Positions 1-12,100 of a DNA stretch of 64,000 bases are shown piece after piece. Made by a program: the position numbers and the translations under genes. Numbering within the stretch: position 1 is the stretch's first letter; each line of letters begins with the position of its first letter. Source of the DNA: Acheta domesticus (Eukaryota; Arthropoda; Insecta; Orthoptera; Gryllidae); NCBI GenBank assembly GCA_031308135.1, contig JAHLJT010008756.1:102979271-103043270 (forward strand), in the 5' to 3' direction. Below the pieces are notes generated by a model. The model did not search any database and was not told the origin of the DNA. It saw nothing but the letters and a program-made list of their open reading frames with translations.

Positions 1-184
1 TTTTGTTTTCAGTGTCGCGACCTCGAATAGATCCACAGACACTCATCACAACTTGTTTTCCTTAGTAAGAAATACCATTTTGTACTTGAGAATGGGAATC
101 AAGTGTCTCACTTTCGTTGCTTCTCCATGAAAAAGATCTTGCGAAGCGAGATACGGGAGGGGCCGAAAGTTTTGACAGACTTCA

Positions 185-520
185 ATGGACATTACCGGCA
201 GACATCCGCGTAGCACCCATCGCCTTTTTTTGTGTGTGTACCTCCGTTGCCGCGCCAACCATACGCCATCGCCATGCAGGTTGCGATGCGCGCGGCCGTG
301 CGTGACCCTTATCGCGAGCGAAATTAGTTACGGCTGTAAAGCGGGCGGCGTGCTTTTCTTCATCTGCGTGCCGGAGCGCACTCGGGAAGTTGCAATGGCC
401 GGTCGCGCGTCTCCCTCTGCGGACGAAGCCCAGAGCAACTGTGTGTTGCTTTCGAGGCCGTGTGTCTTATCGTGGTGCAAAGTGAGGAAGGCGCTACCTG
501 GGTGCGGAATACTTCCAGAA
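185..520. other. CG-rich island
   Basis: CpG-dense stretch between AT-rich flanks. It contains a TAATTA-like core (ATTAGTTA) in a CG-rich setting. Overlapping short frames are open on both strands, and none is convincing as a gene. It could be a regulatory island or 5' gene sequence; the function is unknown. Confidence 0.5.
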
Positions 521-854
521 CTGACTTCGGGTGTGTCTACCGAAGTGTCTAAGGTGATTAATTTATTACATTTAAAAATTTTTTACGGGATGGGATTGAC
601 ACGTCAATTTAAAAAAAAAAAAAAGTAACAAATTAGTATGCTTCTGTTGTTAAAGCATGTTAGGAGATCCTGATAATTCATTGGTATCTTTTTTAATTCG
701 GATTGTTGAGTTATTCGTAGGTTTCTACCGGAATCCGTCTTATTTATTCATTAATTGCAAAAGTACAGGAACTTTAAAAATAAATTGTAAATAATGCTCT
801 TTCTAAATTAGTTTTACCAGCGCTATCTTATATTAAAGCTCTGGGGAGTAACTT
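521..854. other. AT-rich spacer
   Basis: AT-rich DNA with a short A run near 611-624. I see no gene, repeat or regulatory signal here. Confidence 0.6.
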
Positions 855-1215
855 TTCTGCCATGTCTGGCTCACGTATCAAGCCGCCGCCACGGAGGCTG
901 TTTTCTTTACGCTACGCTGCACGGCGGTGGGTGCACGGTTGGCGAGCACTGCGACTTACCTGGCCTGCTTATGTTACAGAACCATGCGGACCAGTACAGC
1001 GGCTACGGCGACGAGCCCCGCCGGAAGAGGTAAGCATCTCCCGCCGGCCATTCGGCACCTCGATGGCCCTCTTGTCGGGCGCCGACGCGGCGAGTACGGG
1101 GAAGGCAGCAGCCCGCCTCGCGCGCCACTGTGCGCGGTCGCCGCTGCACAGTGGGCAGAATGGGGATACCCGGTGGGCGGACTCGTGGGAAAATTGGCGG
1201 TTGGGGACTTGTCCC
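855..1215. other. CG-rich island around the first visible exon
   Basis: CpG-rich block with the 50-nt exon 980-1029 inside it. CG-rich sequence continues on both sides of the exon, so coding alone does not explain the composition. It may also be a promoter-proximal island. Confidence 0.5.
980..1029 (+). CDS. hnRNP L/smooth-like RNA-binding protein, N-terminal exon
   Basis: A 50-nt piece that reads NHADQYSGYGDEPRRKR once joined to the next exon. The Tyr/Gly-rich stretch ending in a basic RRKR resembles the N-terminal tail, with a nuclear-localisation-like cluster, that precedes the RRMs of hnRNP L family proteins. It is bounded by TTACAG upstream and a strong AG|GTAAGC donor at 1030, and it ends two bases into a codon (AG). 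That phase fits the downstream exons at 45541 and 45890. The frame is also open upstream and contains an ATG at 971 in a poor start context, giving MLQ before the NHADQ. So this could be an internal exon starting at 980 or a first coding exon starting at 971. The family assignment rests mainly on the RRM exon at 45890; this exon alone would be weak evidence. Gene name smooth (sm) is likely but not certain. Confidence 0.55.
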
Positions 1216-1789
1216 TAGAATAAAAGATCGCGAGGCAGTCGTGATTAGTAATCCAAATGTATTTACAGATTTAAAAAAAAATTGCTCTTGGTAAATTCCT
1301 GAAATTGGAAACATTACTAGAATTTTTCTGGGAAATCGTCATAGGCAAAAGGCGTAGTCAATTTGACTGAACCTCGAAACAATTTGGAAGCGAGGGTCAA
1401 CAGCTGTTTCATCCCGAGAAGATGAAAATATACGGGGGGGGGGGGCGCATTCTCCAGTTCAGGAAAGCAGGTTAATAAATGTTAATTTTGCAGTGTGAGC
1501 ACGAGTAGAGTAATATTCTATGCATATGCAGATATTACATTTTCAGTGTGAGTAATTTAAAATAAATGTATTTTTAGCTGTCGTGTACAAATACATCATT
1601 CTTCTTAGACACGATTTGGTGTCTACGACATGTATTTCACGAATTGTGTGTGTTGATACGGCGACGGTTTCTGTAGGACTTGGCGTCGCTAATACCGGAG
1701 AACTTGGCGTCGGGAAACAAAATCGTGCTCGTGATTGACGTAATTGCGACTACGATGCCATCATGGGCAAAGTAAACCTGCCTGGAATC
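1216..1789. other. AT-rich intron spacer with G12 run
   Basis: Nothing gene-like. A run of 12 G lies at 1434-1445, a length-unstable homopolymer that is also prone to assembly error. Confidence 0.6.
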
Positions 1790-2110
1790 AACTATTCTGC
1801 TACTGTGCCGTGCGCCGCTAGCAAATGCACGCGCTTGGCGGGCGACTGGGGGCGCGTCAGGCCGCCCCCGTGCGCGTTCGACGCTGTCTTCGCCGGCCCG
1901 CTGCGTCTCGCTGTACTGAGTTTTTTGTGCGCCTCGCGCATTCCTCCGTCAAGCATGTAGCTGCCGCCGCCGTCGCCGCCTCGACCTTCCTAGCGCAAAA
2001 ACCGAGCCGAGGTCTCCTGACATCTGAACGACATTGTAACGTTTTGATGACGAGGCTGTCCTGGCATACATTTGACACGTGGCTTGGGCGGGCCATGTGT
2101 AGTCGAATGT
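1790..2110. other. CG-rich island
   Basis: CpG-rich block with GCCGCCGCCGTCGCCGCC-type triplets near 1960-1985. Short frames are open on both strands without splice support. I see no recognisable protein. Confidence 0.5.
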
Positions 2111-2959
2111 ACCCAGAATAGCCCCGTTTTATAAAGAGAAGTCATAATCTCTACGAAATGGTTTTTTGCTCGTTTTTTCTTGTAATTAGAATTGGTATTT
2201 GAGAATTCAGTTAATAATTTTTTCTTCCGGAAATCAAAACTTCAAAATAATTTTGTTCTTGTATATTTTTTAAATATTTATTGAAAAAGAGTCGAGAGTT
2301 GCTTCCTTCTTAATATTTTGCTGTGTATCATTCCTCTTCTGCTAAAGTTAGGTGATATTTTTTTGCGCAAGAGCGGGGCGGTAGCTGCACGCTTACGGAA
2401 AGTCGCCAGCGATGTTTTGATGCCTCGGCGTTTCCCAAGTTGAGTAGAGTGTGGCTCTGGGCGTACTGCCTGCTTTACTGTCTCCGTATTGCGTATGCTG
2501 GAAGTCGTGCGATCGCTGCATGGATAACGTAATGACAAGAGTTTAGTTTCCACTTGTGAAATGCCAATTTCGCCCTATCCGATTGCCTCATCGAGCGAAC
2601 CGCGTTCGCTTGTCCGCGGATTCACGACGACGCATGCGAGTTTGTCACTGGAGCGGACAGTAACAGCCCGTTAGAGCTCCGCTATCCTCTCAACTTGGGA
2701 TGCGCTGTAATGCTGATGTAACTTGCAGGACCTCATCGGAGTGCAGATACCAGGGTGCGCTGTTGCCACTCCCTATTTGACGTGGAGGGCGTAGGACTGG
2801 GCCTTCGCTGATTCAGATGGTTGACCTAAATGCTGCATTGTCTGGTTGTTCTGGTCGTTTGCCTTTGTCGTTTCCGAGTTCGATTAGAGCAGTGGGATTG
2901 TCACTAGGGTTTCACTTTGTGTATTAGTCTCCCTAAGTGTTTCTGTGGCGAATTTACAA
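2111..2959. other. Mixed-composition spacer
   Basis: AT-rich to about 2340, then moderately CG-rich to 2900. A possible acceptor (CTTGCAG at about 2735) starts a short open stretch, but the peptide is not recognisable and no clear donor follows. Confidence 0.4.
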
Positions 2960-3470
2960 TGGTGGTGGTGGGTGTAGTACTAAAGAGGCGTTTTCTGCCC
3001 TCGTGGATAGAGATCAGCCGCTCCCGGGCTGGGGCGGATGCGTTCCCGGCAGCCCCCCGAGCCGTCACGGGGCTCGTCTGTCGCTGCTCATTGCTTTTTG
3101 GTAGGCGCCAGTTCGCGGCGACGCTCCACTCTCCTTGCGATTGGCGCGTTGCCGCCTCGTTTGTGCTCGCTTTCTGAACTGTCAAGTGCAACCTTTCAGC
3201 GCACGTGATCAACGCGGTTGGAGCGGGCAGCAGAGCCCCGGTTTTTTCCGCCCCAAGTTCGGTCGGCAGCGGCCGACGGCGTCCGACGACTGGGGGTGAG
3301 TACGGCGGCGCGCTCGCTGCAGCGTCGACGCCCGGCGGAACCGCGCGCGCGAGCCACGCCGAGCCCACGCATCCCCTTCTGCATCTCTAACGGCATAATC
3401 CATCCCCGGGTCGGCGTGGCGGCGGCAGCGGCTGTCGATTTAGACTCCTTGTCGTCCTGTCAACTAACTT
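2960..3470. other. CG-rich island
   Basis: CpG-dense block in which up to three frames are open on each strand. That pattern is typical of composition rather than coding. It contains CGCGCGCG and GGCGGCGGC runs. Possible regulatory island. Confidence 0.5.
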
Positions 3471-6400
3471 GTAGGCATAAGTATGCCCCAGCATGATCCG
3501 CCTAGATTCCAGCAGATTTGTGCATCTAGTTGTAGACTCCCTTCAATTTTAGAGGTGTAGAGAGGATCGGAGAAGCGCCTCTGCGGAATGCCTTCGCTTC
3601 TTCCTTTTCATCTGCATGTTGGGAGTCTTGATATTTCTGTTCTGTTCTTTTCTTTCTTAATGCAGAAGGAACTGGATGCCCATTATTTATCGTATACATC
3701 GAGCATGAGGATTGTACGATCTTTCGCTGAATTCCTGTTGCTATACTAGAATTCCCTTATGTTTCCTTTTGAAAATGCATGCAAAGGGCTTATGCATCGT
3801 TGGTTATTGTTGGTACATATAGAGGTTGAGGGGTAGATTCTCTTTTGCAGTTTTTCAGACATTGTAGCTAATAATATTGTATGTGCTGGTTTTGGTACGT
3901 AGTTTTGAAATTATATTGTTGGAAAATGTGGTTCTCTGGTCTGATTGGCATTTATTTCTGTAATATACATTTCAATCTGAACAGTTCTTGACTGGCCGTA
4001 GAAAGATGGGGGGGATATCACTTCTAGATCATGTTCAGGTGACGATTACCTATTTAATAAACTAAGCAGTGCTATTTGCCAGTATAAATTATATTATTAC
4101 ATAATTTTACATGATTTCCTTAACTTGTTGCAAATGTGTCGTGTCTGATTTAGCCATTTCATGCCAATTCCTAATTTTTATTACATTAAAGAAATATATT
4201 GCTTCATAATATATGTAGTAATTTCAGTATTACCGTCTTTTAAAAATACTGAAAATAAATTTGTTTTATTTAAACCCTTCTTGAAACTATTAGGTAGCTG
4301 GAAGTAATTCCCCATCGTTCTCTCTATTGGCAAGTTTCAGCATGGAATATTTCTTCTAAAATATGTAAACACTGGGTTGTTGCGCAGTCACCACCAGCGC
4401 ATCATTTTTGACAAATTGAAAAACACTGCAATGTAAATACATAAAAATGTTGAACTTTTAATAACCTAATTTTAAATTGCGTTGTTAAAATAACGGGAAG
4501 CCTAAAAGTTCGAAGAAATGGGCCAAACTGAAATGATTAAAACTTCCCCAAGTTTCATCCAAAATGACTTTCTCCCCCTCAACTTCACTCTTTACAACAA
4601 CGTCAAACCTGAATTCGTGCCCTTCCCTTCACAAAACGACGGCTGTAATGTAAAGTAATGAATCGGAAATAAATCATACTACGGATTTCGCTAAAATTGA
4701 TAAATCTGTTCTCGAATTGTGAATGTATGATAGATTTCCCCCTAAACAAACAATTGGGTGATTGTTTCGAACATAAAACAATGTATTTTCATCATTTTAG
4801 ATTTAATTTGTGTAAAAGTGTGATTCAGAGACGAGTGGTCAAAACAAGAACCATACGGTAGTTCTTTACAATACGATCGGAGAACCTTTGTGGAGGCCAA
4901 CTTATGCGGAGTAAAGGAAACAGTTTTGAAGGAGAGGGGGGAAAAGTTATAGAATTGTATTTTCAGTCATCAATGTACATTTTGACTGTAATAATCACTT
5001 GTGACCTTGAAAATGAATATTTCAATTGTAATACTGGAAATATTTACTGAGCGTAACGTAAAGTATATGTGCCATCACAGTTACGAGAGCAATATGTACT
5101 CTGGTCACAGTACCACAAACTATCGTTGATCCGATTTTTATTTTAATTTGATATTAAAAATTTGATACTGATGGTGCGCATGACTCTTTTACAAAACAAT
5201 ATATAAGTTTTTGCCGTAATATTTTCCACTGTGCTTCTTTTCCTGCATAATTTCTTCAGACCTTATCAAATTTTACCTGGCACTCATTTGATTTTTTGAC
5301 AGTAGGCTAAGAGTAAGATTTGCAGCAGCAATAATAACAAAAAAAATCTTTCTCGTCATTTGTAACAGTTTCGGTCTTCGATGACAGTAAAGGATTGTGA
5401 AAGTAGTTAATAATCCATTTGCAAGGGGAAAATTGCACTGTAGTGAATCTTGGTTGTCAGCTTTGAACGACCCTGGTTGAGACACAGTACATTAAAAAAA
5501 CAACTATGTTTACTGACTACGGAAGCTCTTACATATAAAAGGATAAATATAAAAAGGATTTTCTGAGAAGTAGCAGTACCCAAAATTTCCTCTCGCTTAC
5601 TGAATCATTTCACGATGACCTAAATTTACCTCTCATTGAATTTCTTTTGCACGTTTTAAACTATGCATGACACTAATTTGTAATGTATTACAGCAGAACA
5701 CAAAACGATTTCTTCCACTAACCATGAGTTTCTACAAGTGTTTTGTTGTCCTTTAATTTTGAACAAATATCTACGGAACAGATTCCTAAATTCTGGATTA
5801 AACTGACAGAATTGACGTCCCCATCCACGGATATCTGGTACCTAGAACTACATAATAGGCAGCTTCTAAAATAATTGTATGCGTGAATGAAGTAGTAGTG
5901 TGCAATCCGTAATATATCAGTATATCCTGTAAGAGAGAGGATCGTAAATGAAGAGCTGCGTGTTTCATTCACCGTCGGTAAACAATTTACTTTTTTCTTG
6001 AATTCTGAAGCTAAAACAGATTAAAATGTGCATTGTTCTGCCTCAGTTTTTAAATGGACAATCTACTTCGTTATTATCTCCTGCGATTAACAGTGTAACG
6101 TGTGATATTAAGGGCTGGGGATATGTTGGATTGTGGTCAGTTGTGTGTTGATAGTTTCGGAGAAAATGTGTTTTCGACGATTGTTTGAAACGTGAGTGAT
6201 AGAAGAAATACAAGAATAAACTTTTCAATCTGGTAAGATATAGTTCCCCAACAGAATTTTAGCAGACGTGTTTTTTGATACTTTACCCAAATGTAAGCTA
6301 TATAATGAAAATAATTTCATGAGCTCAAAAATAAGCGCATTATGTTGAAATGTGTGATTTCAATAATATTCTTAATTCAATGAAACATTAGGATAAAGAA

Positions 6401-6799
6401 TGACATTACACTGTGTTTTGATAAAATTTAATTTAAAATTTAAGATACGAAAGTATACAGTTCACCGTATTCCTTTAACGACTCGGCAGTTTCAACGTTT
6501 CTTCAGGTACATCAACATCTATGCTCAAGACACTAGCAGGTTTGTATTAATCTCACATTTATATATTAAATAACCAAAGAAGTTATCATGAATAGTCTTC
6601 AGGAACAAATATACATTAATCCTTCGCGATTTCACTTTCTATAATAACAATAGACAATATTTTTTGGAGTTTTCTGTAACACACTAATCAAATTAGGGGA
6701 ATGATATTTCCGGCTAAACGCTGTAAGATCATGATATTGAAATGAAGATCCTCATTAAAATTTTACGTGTTAATTGTCATTGAGTATGTTGGAATTAAT
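3471..6799. other. AT-rich intron spacer
   Basis: About 3.3 kb of AT-rich sequence. I found no exon, recognisable transposon or long repeat in it. Confidence 0.5.
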
Positions 6800-6805
6800 A
6801 ATTTC

Positions 6806-6857
6806 GGATGCATTTATGGGAGATAGCAATAATTTCCTATCTCCCATAAATGCATCC
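6806..6857. repeat. Perfect 21-bp inverted repeat (hairpin)
   Basis: Left arm 6806-6826 starts GGATGCATTTATGGG, and its exact reverse complement is at 6837-6857, with a 10-nt AT-rich loop. The pairing extends about 6 bp further outward with one mismatch. It could be a foldback element, a recent palindromic duplication or a small-RNA precursor. No flanking target duplication is obvious. Confidence 0.85.
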
Positions 6858-7040
6858 AAAATTGTTGCACTATTTACAACTTTAAACCCCGTTGTTGTAA
6901 GTAATGCGATTGACCTTTGGATAGAGTGCTATTTTTCCTTTTCTAATATGTAGGATGATCCGACATTAGATTGCTTATTTATTGTAATAACTACTGCATC
7001 TTAAGAGGATTTGCTACTTATTCTCAAAGAGAAACTTTGG

Positions 7041-7394
7041 CATAGGGGGAGCACATTCTGCACAACCGGAAAGAAATGTCAGGAAATGTCAGGAAAACAT
7101 CAGGGAATTTGAAAGAAAAAAAAGTGTAGTCAGGTAAAATTTTGAGTAGGTTATTACATTATTATTCTTTAAAAACAATAGTACAGCGTACTAGTAAATT
7201 TTTTCGATTGTTCTTTTGGTTGAAAAAAATGTTCAAAATTAGGTTGAAATCAGAGCAGTAAGCAATTAGTATCACGATAGCGTTAATATTTTCTTAGAGT
7301 AGTGAGAAATTACGAATTTGATCAGGAGGAAAAATGCACTAGAAACTGGGGAAAGTTACAGAATTGTTTTCCGCAAAATGAGTGGCCACTCGCT
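7041..7394. mobile_element. Decayed short inverted-repeat element (5-bp-TSD family, copy 1)
   Basis: About 355 bp. The left part (AGCACATTCTG, then CAACCGGAAAG, then CAGGAAAA repeats) aligns by eye with the left end of the element at 61657. The right part (CTGGGGAAAGT, then AAATGAGTGGCCAC) aligns with the right end of that element, and the middle shares a TTTTGAG..GGTTAT segment. The termini are eroded compared with CAGGGTGGCC, and no target duplication is visible here. It has no coding capacity and was presumably mobilised in trans. Confidence 0.5.
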
Positions 7395-9193
7395 GGTAAA
7401 TTACGTTCTTGTATGATTTTGTTCAGAAGTGGAGATCCGTATGAGGTGGTTTGTAAAAAAATTGTTGGTGGCAGGTGTTCAACTAGAGAAAAATGTATTT
7501 AAAACTCGATAAAGCACCATTGGGGAGAACGTTCAGATCACTCAAAGTAAGCTCTATTATGTTTATGAATGATACATGTAGCATTTAGTAGCATTTACCT
7601 TGAATCCAGATCTAAAAAAACTTCTACAGTAGCTGAGCATACTAGTTACTTTCTCATATACATAGTAAGTTATGTAATATTATATAACATAAAAGCTTAG
7701 TCTGTCCTTGATCCCAGACGTTCTTTTTCAAAGCGTCTGCCAGTGAACACTGCTAGCGCCGACACCGTACAGGATTTTCTGCAATTGACATTCCCTGATC
7801 GATGGCTGGTAACGCGCTTTCTTGAATTGAAATGGATATTTCGATTTTGGGAGTCCTTCACATAATCCCCGACGACTTTTTTTAAAAAATGCTCGAATTT
7901 TAAAATTTTGTTGTCCGTACGCTTATAAAAATTGCACAAGCACGATTTTTATTAAAAACTTAAAAGAAAAAAGAAAGAAAAAATAGAAAAGTTCAAAATA
8001 GTTCCTCCCTTTCACCAACAGATTGAAAACCAAAATATTTTTTATTAGTAGTAATTTGTAACTTTTATTCTTTAGGTTTCCGGTATTTTCCCCTAGTTAC
8101 TATTTTCTTCAGTGGGTGTGTAAGTTCCTCTTGAGGTTTATGTCGCATGGAACGGGAGGTGCTAAATCTATAATCCCACTTCTTGTGCTAGATTTTGTGC
8201 CACTCGGCGCTAGTTTTTGCCAATCCTGTTACCGATTTTAGTGATGTGCATTTTTCTCAAATCTTTAGACGAATTTTCGGAAATTAATGACTTATTCATG
8301 TGTAATGGCGATCGCAAAGCAAATTATTCGTAATTCATTGTAAATAAAACATGTATACAGTGTAGTACCATTAAGAATAATTTATTGCAGTGAATCCTAC
8401 GATTCACTTTTGAATGTTAATATGTGAAAGTTACAAAGAATGTGCATGTGTGCACTGCTCTTAAGCAGCCGTTAAGTTTTTGTCAGCTGGTTTCATTAAT
8501 GACGATGATACTTTGTCAACCCGGTGACATGTTGTCATCTCTCCATTGGAGAATTCCGATACTTCCTTTCCAAATGCATAATCTTTTTCGGAATAACATT
8601 CCTTGTTTTTACGTTCCAATTACTTTTTCCCCTTTTTATCTAGAGATTTCAAAAGAGATAACAGTAACCCAACTATCGACCTCGATAACGATGAAACTAA
8701 AGCATTACAATAATGGTTCTTGTTAACTTCTCTCGGTCCTGGCAGGCGTGCTTCTTTGGCCGCCTTGTGTTTCACACGAGAGATACAGAAACTGCCACGC
8801 TCAACCATATAAGAAGTGTTGGAGCTGGCAACACCCATCACACTGCAAGGAAATTACTTTGCCATCGGCAGTGGTGAACAAGGTGTCAATATAGTAAATG
8901 GTGCGACTTATGGAAAACCTATGACACATATTGGGATTTCTTCAGTTAAATTCCTGACTACATAAACTGTAAATCTAGTCGTATAGACGTATATGAATTA
9001 TATTATGGAAAAAATATCAGAATTTCCTTCGAATGTGCCTTTCGTAATGGATGCAATAAAAATTAAAGGAAAATAACATTTCATATGCACATTTTTGTCA
9101 CGTAAAATTGAACATAATTCTTGCCTGATCGAAAAGTTAAAGGATAGAAATATTTTTTATTTCTAAGGGTTTTTTATTTTTATTAACGTCTGA
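7395..9193. other. AT-rich intron spacer
   Basis: No gene seen. A slightly CG-richer patch near 8740-8850 has open frames on both strands that match nothing I recognise. Confidence 0.45.
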
Positions 9194-9241
9194 TTTGATT
9201 TAATCAAAGAACAGTAAAAACTGTAGGTGACATATGGAGAA
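9194..9241. repeat. Dispersed repeat, partner of 37718-37759
   Basis: Contains TCAAAGAACAGTAAAAACT followed by GTGACATATGGAGA. The same 19-mer occurs near 37725, followed by GTGAGGTATGGGGA. The two copies lie 28 kb apart in the same orientation. It is probably a fragment of an interspersed repeat whose borders I cannot define. Confidence 0.55.
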
Positions 9242-9548
9242 TTTAATTTTTTAAAAATTGGTTTCAGTGGAGAAAAATTGATACCTTCTTTCAGAGCTTC
9301 TTTTGTTGGGGGGTTAGAAACTGCAGTTTTGCATATTAGGTTCATATTTCGTATGTAGGAACTCTCAAATATTATGTAAAGAGTTGCGTGGGTAAAAATG
9401 AACACTCACGACCTATCAAGACCGTAATCGTGATTTTTCTGCTTTCGACTCTTGCAACCAATACTTAGATGAATTTTCCGTGCGTTTAGCAGATAGGGAA
9501 AGCATAAGAAAAACAATTCCTTTGTCGAAGTTTGGATACCAGGGAATC

Positions 9549-9585
9549 ATGGTAATCCTGTCGGATTGTCCGACGGGATTACCAT
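9549..9585. repeat. 17-bp hairpin with 3-nt loop
   Basis: Arms 9549-9565 and 9569-9585 (ATGGTAATCC..GTCGGA and its complement) differ at one position. Looser complementarity appears to extend outward (TTTGGATACC against CCAACCC). A tight loop of this kind suggests a foldback or cruciform. It resembles a microRNA precursor only if the outer pairing is real. Confidence 0.8.
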
Positions 9586-11206
9586 TCCGCGCGTTTTCCA
9601 ACCCAGCCCATCTCCAAATGGAGTCTTTCACACTTTTGCCCCGGATGCGGTCGATTAGGTATTATTTTGAAAGGTGGGAATGTTGCTAAACAATTCAACT
9701 CGTTATGATATGAAAATACTACCTAAATGTTTTAAGGAAATAAAACGACCGGAATGTGGTAGGGCAGGAAAAATTCGTTTATAGTGGAAAGTATCAGGAA
9801 AAAGATAGTACGTTGATTTTTTTGAATTTGGTTGTTTTGTAATTTAAAATTTTCCATTTTGGTTTCCCTTAAACTTCAAACCTGCATTTCGAGAAAATTC
9901 CTTTGAGATAATCTGTTGCTCTTGTGTAAAAAAGTATTCCATTGTATTACGTATGAATATTATAGTAATGCCCATAAAACGATTTTAAAGTTTTCTTGTC
10001 AAATGATTCAGTGCATTTTTCTTCCTGTTCCATAAATGTCAAGAAGGGAACGTGCTCAGTATTTGTGAAAATCCATATTCAAAAATTTGTGAAACTTTTA
10101 TTTTTAAAACACCGTAATTTCTGTCCATATCCATAAATGTCTGTGGGTGATAGCAACAATGGGCGCGCATTTTGTTATTAATTCGTGCCATAAATTGAAC
10201 AGTTTTTCAATTTTCATTGTTCTGGCTTTATGAAAATTATTATATGGCGTTTTTTATAGAACACGATTGCTTCTGGTTCGAATACATAAGTTTATTTTTC
10301 GCTGAGTCTCAAAGTGCATTCTTAGTTCATTCTTACATTTTTCATATTATTTTAAATGAAGTCTTATAATGAAACATCCGTAATTAGTCTCTTCATAATT
10401 AATGTCTTCGATCAGAAATTAGTACATATTGTACAGTTCTATATACGTATTAGTGCGTATTGATACAGTTATAGATACCCCGGAAAACAGTAAAGCCCGC
10501 TAAAACGTTTCATTTTTGCTACCAGCTGGCCTTCACAACCTGTGTATTCAGAATTTGCCATCAAGAAGTTTTTTTTGTGACAGCTACTGTTTAAAATCTG
10601 ACTTCAACGTTCCATTTGACCTCTCATAGGAACCTTCACCTTAGATGTAGCGATTATATTCAAGCTATATTAAAGAAAACTATGTAATATCATGCTGAAA
10701 CACCAGTAGACAGTACTGTGCAGGTTCTTTTTCATGTTTTGATGTGGTCAGACAAGTTAATCTGGCGTTGTGATGTATCAGTATTGAGGTGTCTATGAGC
10801 TTGTTAGCCGGAATATCACTAGTGATATATTTCTTCCCTTGGTGGTTAGAAGTGTACTGTGTAAGCTGTGTTTTAATGTAACTGGAAAGACTGAGGCGAA
10901 ATTTAACGCCACTGGTGAAAAAAAGTGTTATGAAAATTACTTTGGCTATCAAGTTGGTGATTCTGAAAAGAGCTAACCCCCAAATATGTTTTGTGTGTTA
11001 AAACTGTTGTCTTGATAGAAAAAATGGCACACATCATATGTCATTTGCAATTCCTGTAATTTAGAGGAAACCGAAGGGTCATCTATTAAAATAAGTGATT
11101 ATATCTGTGTGACAAATATTAAAGGAATCTCGTATTTCTGATCAGAAAAATGTACCATATGGCCATTTAGTGAATCCTGAAAAATATATTTTACTCCATT
11201 GCGTAC
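9586..11206. other. AT-rich intron spacer
   Basis: No gene, clear repeat or regulatory signal recognised. Confidence 0.45.
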
Positions 11207-11208
11207 TA

Positions 11209-11465
11209 CCGGGTGTTTTTTTTATCGTTCGCCGAAGATTCCGGCCGCGTCGCCCGGGCAGTCGAGGGCTCATTCGCCCGGCAAACCGCTAACTCAACTC
11301 CTGTGCTATCCGAGAACTATCACTGCGCCGCTTAACGCACCTTAAAGAAGATGCAGAAAATGGGTCCTTCGGCTCGAATACATTCTTGGCACCTCCGAAA
11401 CACATTCTGATTTGCCCTTTGAAGTAAGTCTCGAGGAATTGCTGCGATTTTCTCTTCAATAGAGC
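11209..11465. repeat. Left arm of foldback element
   Basis: Reverse complement of 11840-12098 with about a dozen differences. It stops sharply after AATAGAGC, where the two arms diverge. It includes a CG-rich terminal 130 bp and an inverted copy of transposase 3' codons. Confidence 0.9.
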
Positions 11466-11525
11466 TTCACGAACAACCACTTCACGACATAAAGATCGGA
11501 GTGTAGTGTGCGTTGAGTTCCACAA

Positions 11526-11964
11526 GAATTATCGGACCTATTTTTTTCAACACCACCGTTACTGCTGACGTTTACATACATCAAATATTGGCATTATTCT
11601 TCGAATAATTGACACCAGAAGAAAGGCACTGTGGTTACTTTCAACAGGATTCGGCAACTCTTCACTCTGCTGTTCGACCCTGAACTTTTTAAATAATGTT
11701 TATTGTGACGATCGTATAATTAGTCGTGGGTTATGGCCTCCTAGATCACCTGATCTATCTCCTTGTGATTTTTTCCTGTGGGGGTACTTGAAAGATCAAG
11801 TGTATGCAGAAAACCCGCATTCGGAGGAAGAGCTCCGGCGCTCTATTGAAGAGAAAATCGCAGCAATTCCTCGAGACTTACTTCAAAGGGCAAATCAGAA
11901 TGTGTTTCGGAGGTGCCAAGAATGCATTCGAGCCGAAGGACACCACTTTCAGCATGTTCTTTAA
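11526..11964 (+). pseudogene. Tc1/mariner transposase, C-terminal half
   Basis: Translated with at least one frame disruption (around 11690-11710), it shows the IS630/Tc1/mariner DDE core. Landmarks are IIGPIFFNTT, then YFQQDSATPH (second catalytic Asp in QQD), then SPDLSPCDFFLWGYLKDQVY with the third acidic residue in PCD. An amphipathic tail follows and ends at a TAA near 11962. The N-terminal DNA-binding half and the first catalytic Asp are absent. It is the residue of the enzyme that once moved the surrounding element, now a non-functional remnant. Confidence 0.85.
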
Positions 11965-12098
11965 GGTACGTTAAGCGGCGCAGCGATAGTTCTCGGATAG
12001 CACGGGAGTTGAGTCAGCGGTTTGCCGGGCGAATGAGCCCTCAACTGCCCGGGCGACGCGGCCGGAATCTTCGGCGAACGATAAAAAAAAACACTCTG
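11840..12098. repeat. Right arm of foldback element
   Basis: Pairs with 11209-11465. It encodes the last part of the transposase remnant (RDLLQRANQNVFRRC) followed by the CG-rich terminal segment and the poly-A stretch that is part of the terminal repeat. Confidence 0.9.
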
Positions 12099-12100
12099 TA

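Larger units (their letters stand above)
11209..12098 (+). mobile_element. Foldback Tc1/mariner-type element
   Basis: 890-bp element flanked by TA on both sides (11207-11208 and 12099-12100), the target duplication of the Tc1/mariner superfamily. Ends read CCGGGTGTTTTTTTTATCG and, on the other strand, CAGAGTGTTTTTTTTTATCG. The terminal arms are unusually long, about 257 bp (11209-11465 and 11840-12098), and differ at only about a dozen positions. The right arm contains the 3' end of a transposase reading frame, and the left arm carries the same sequence inverted. This is a snap-back derivative formed by inverted duplication of the 3' end. It cannot be autonomous because the N-terminal half of the transposase is missing. 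Confidence 0.9.

Noticed and set aside
1763..1960. Peptide GINYSATV, briefly considered as the NYSTS motif of hnRNP L RRM1
   Set aside because: No further RRM residues on either side, and the motif is too short to count.
2736..2790. Possible exon after CTTGCAG
   Set aside because: Short open stretch with no family resemblance and only a weak donor.
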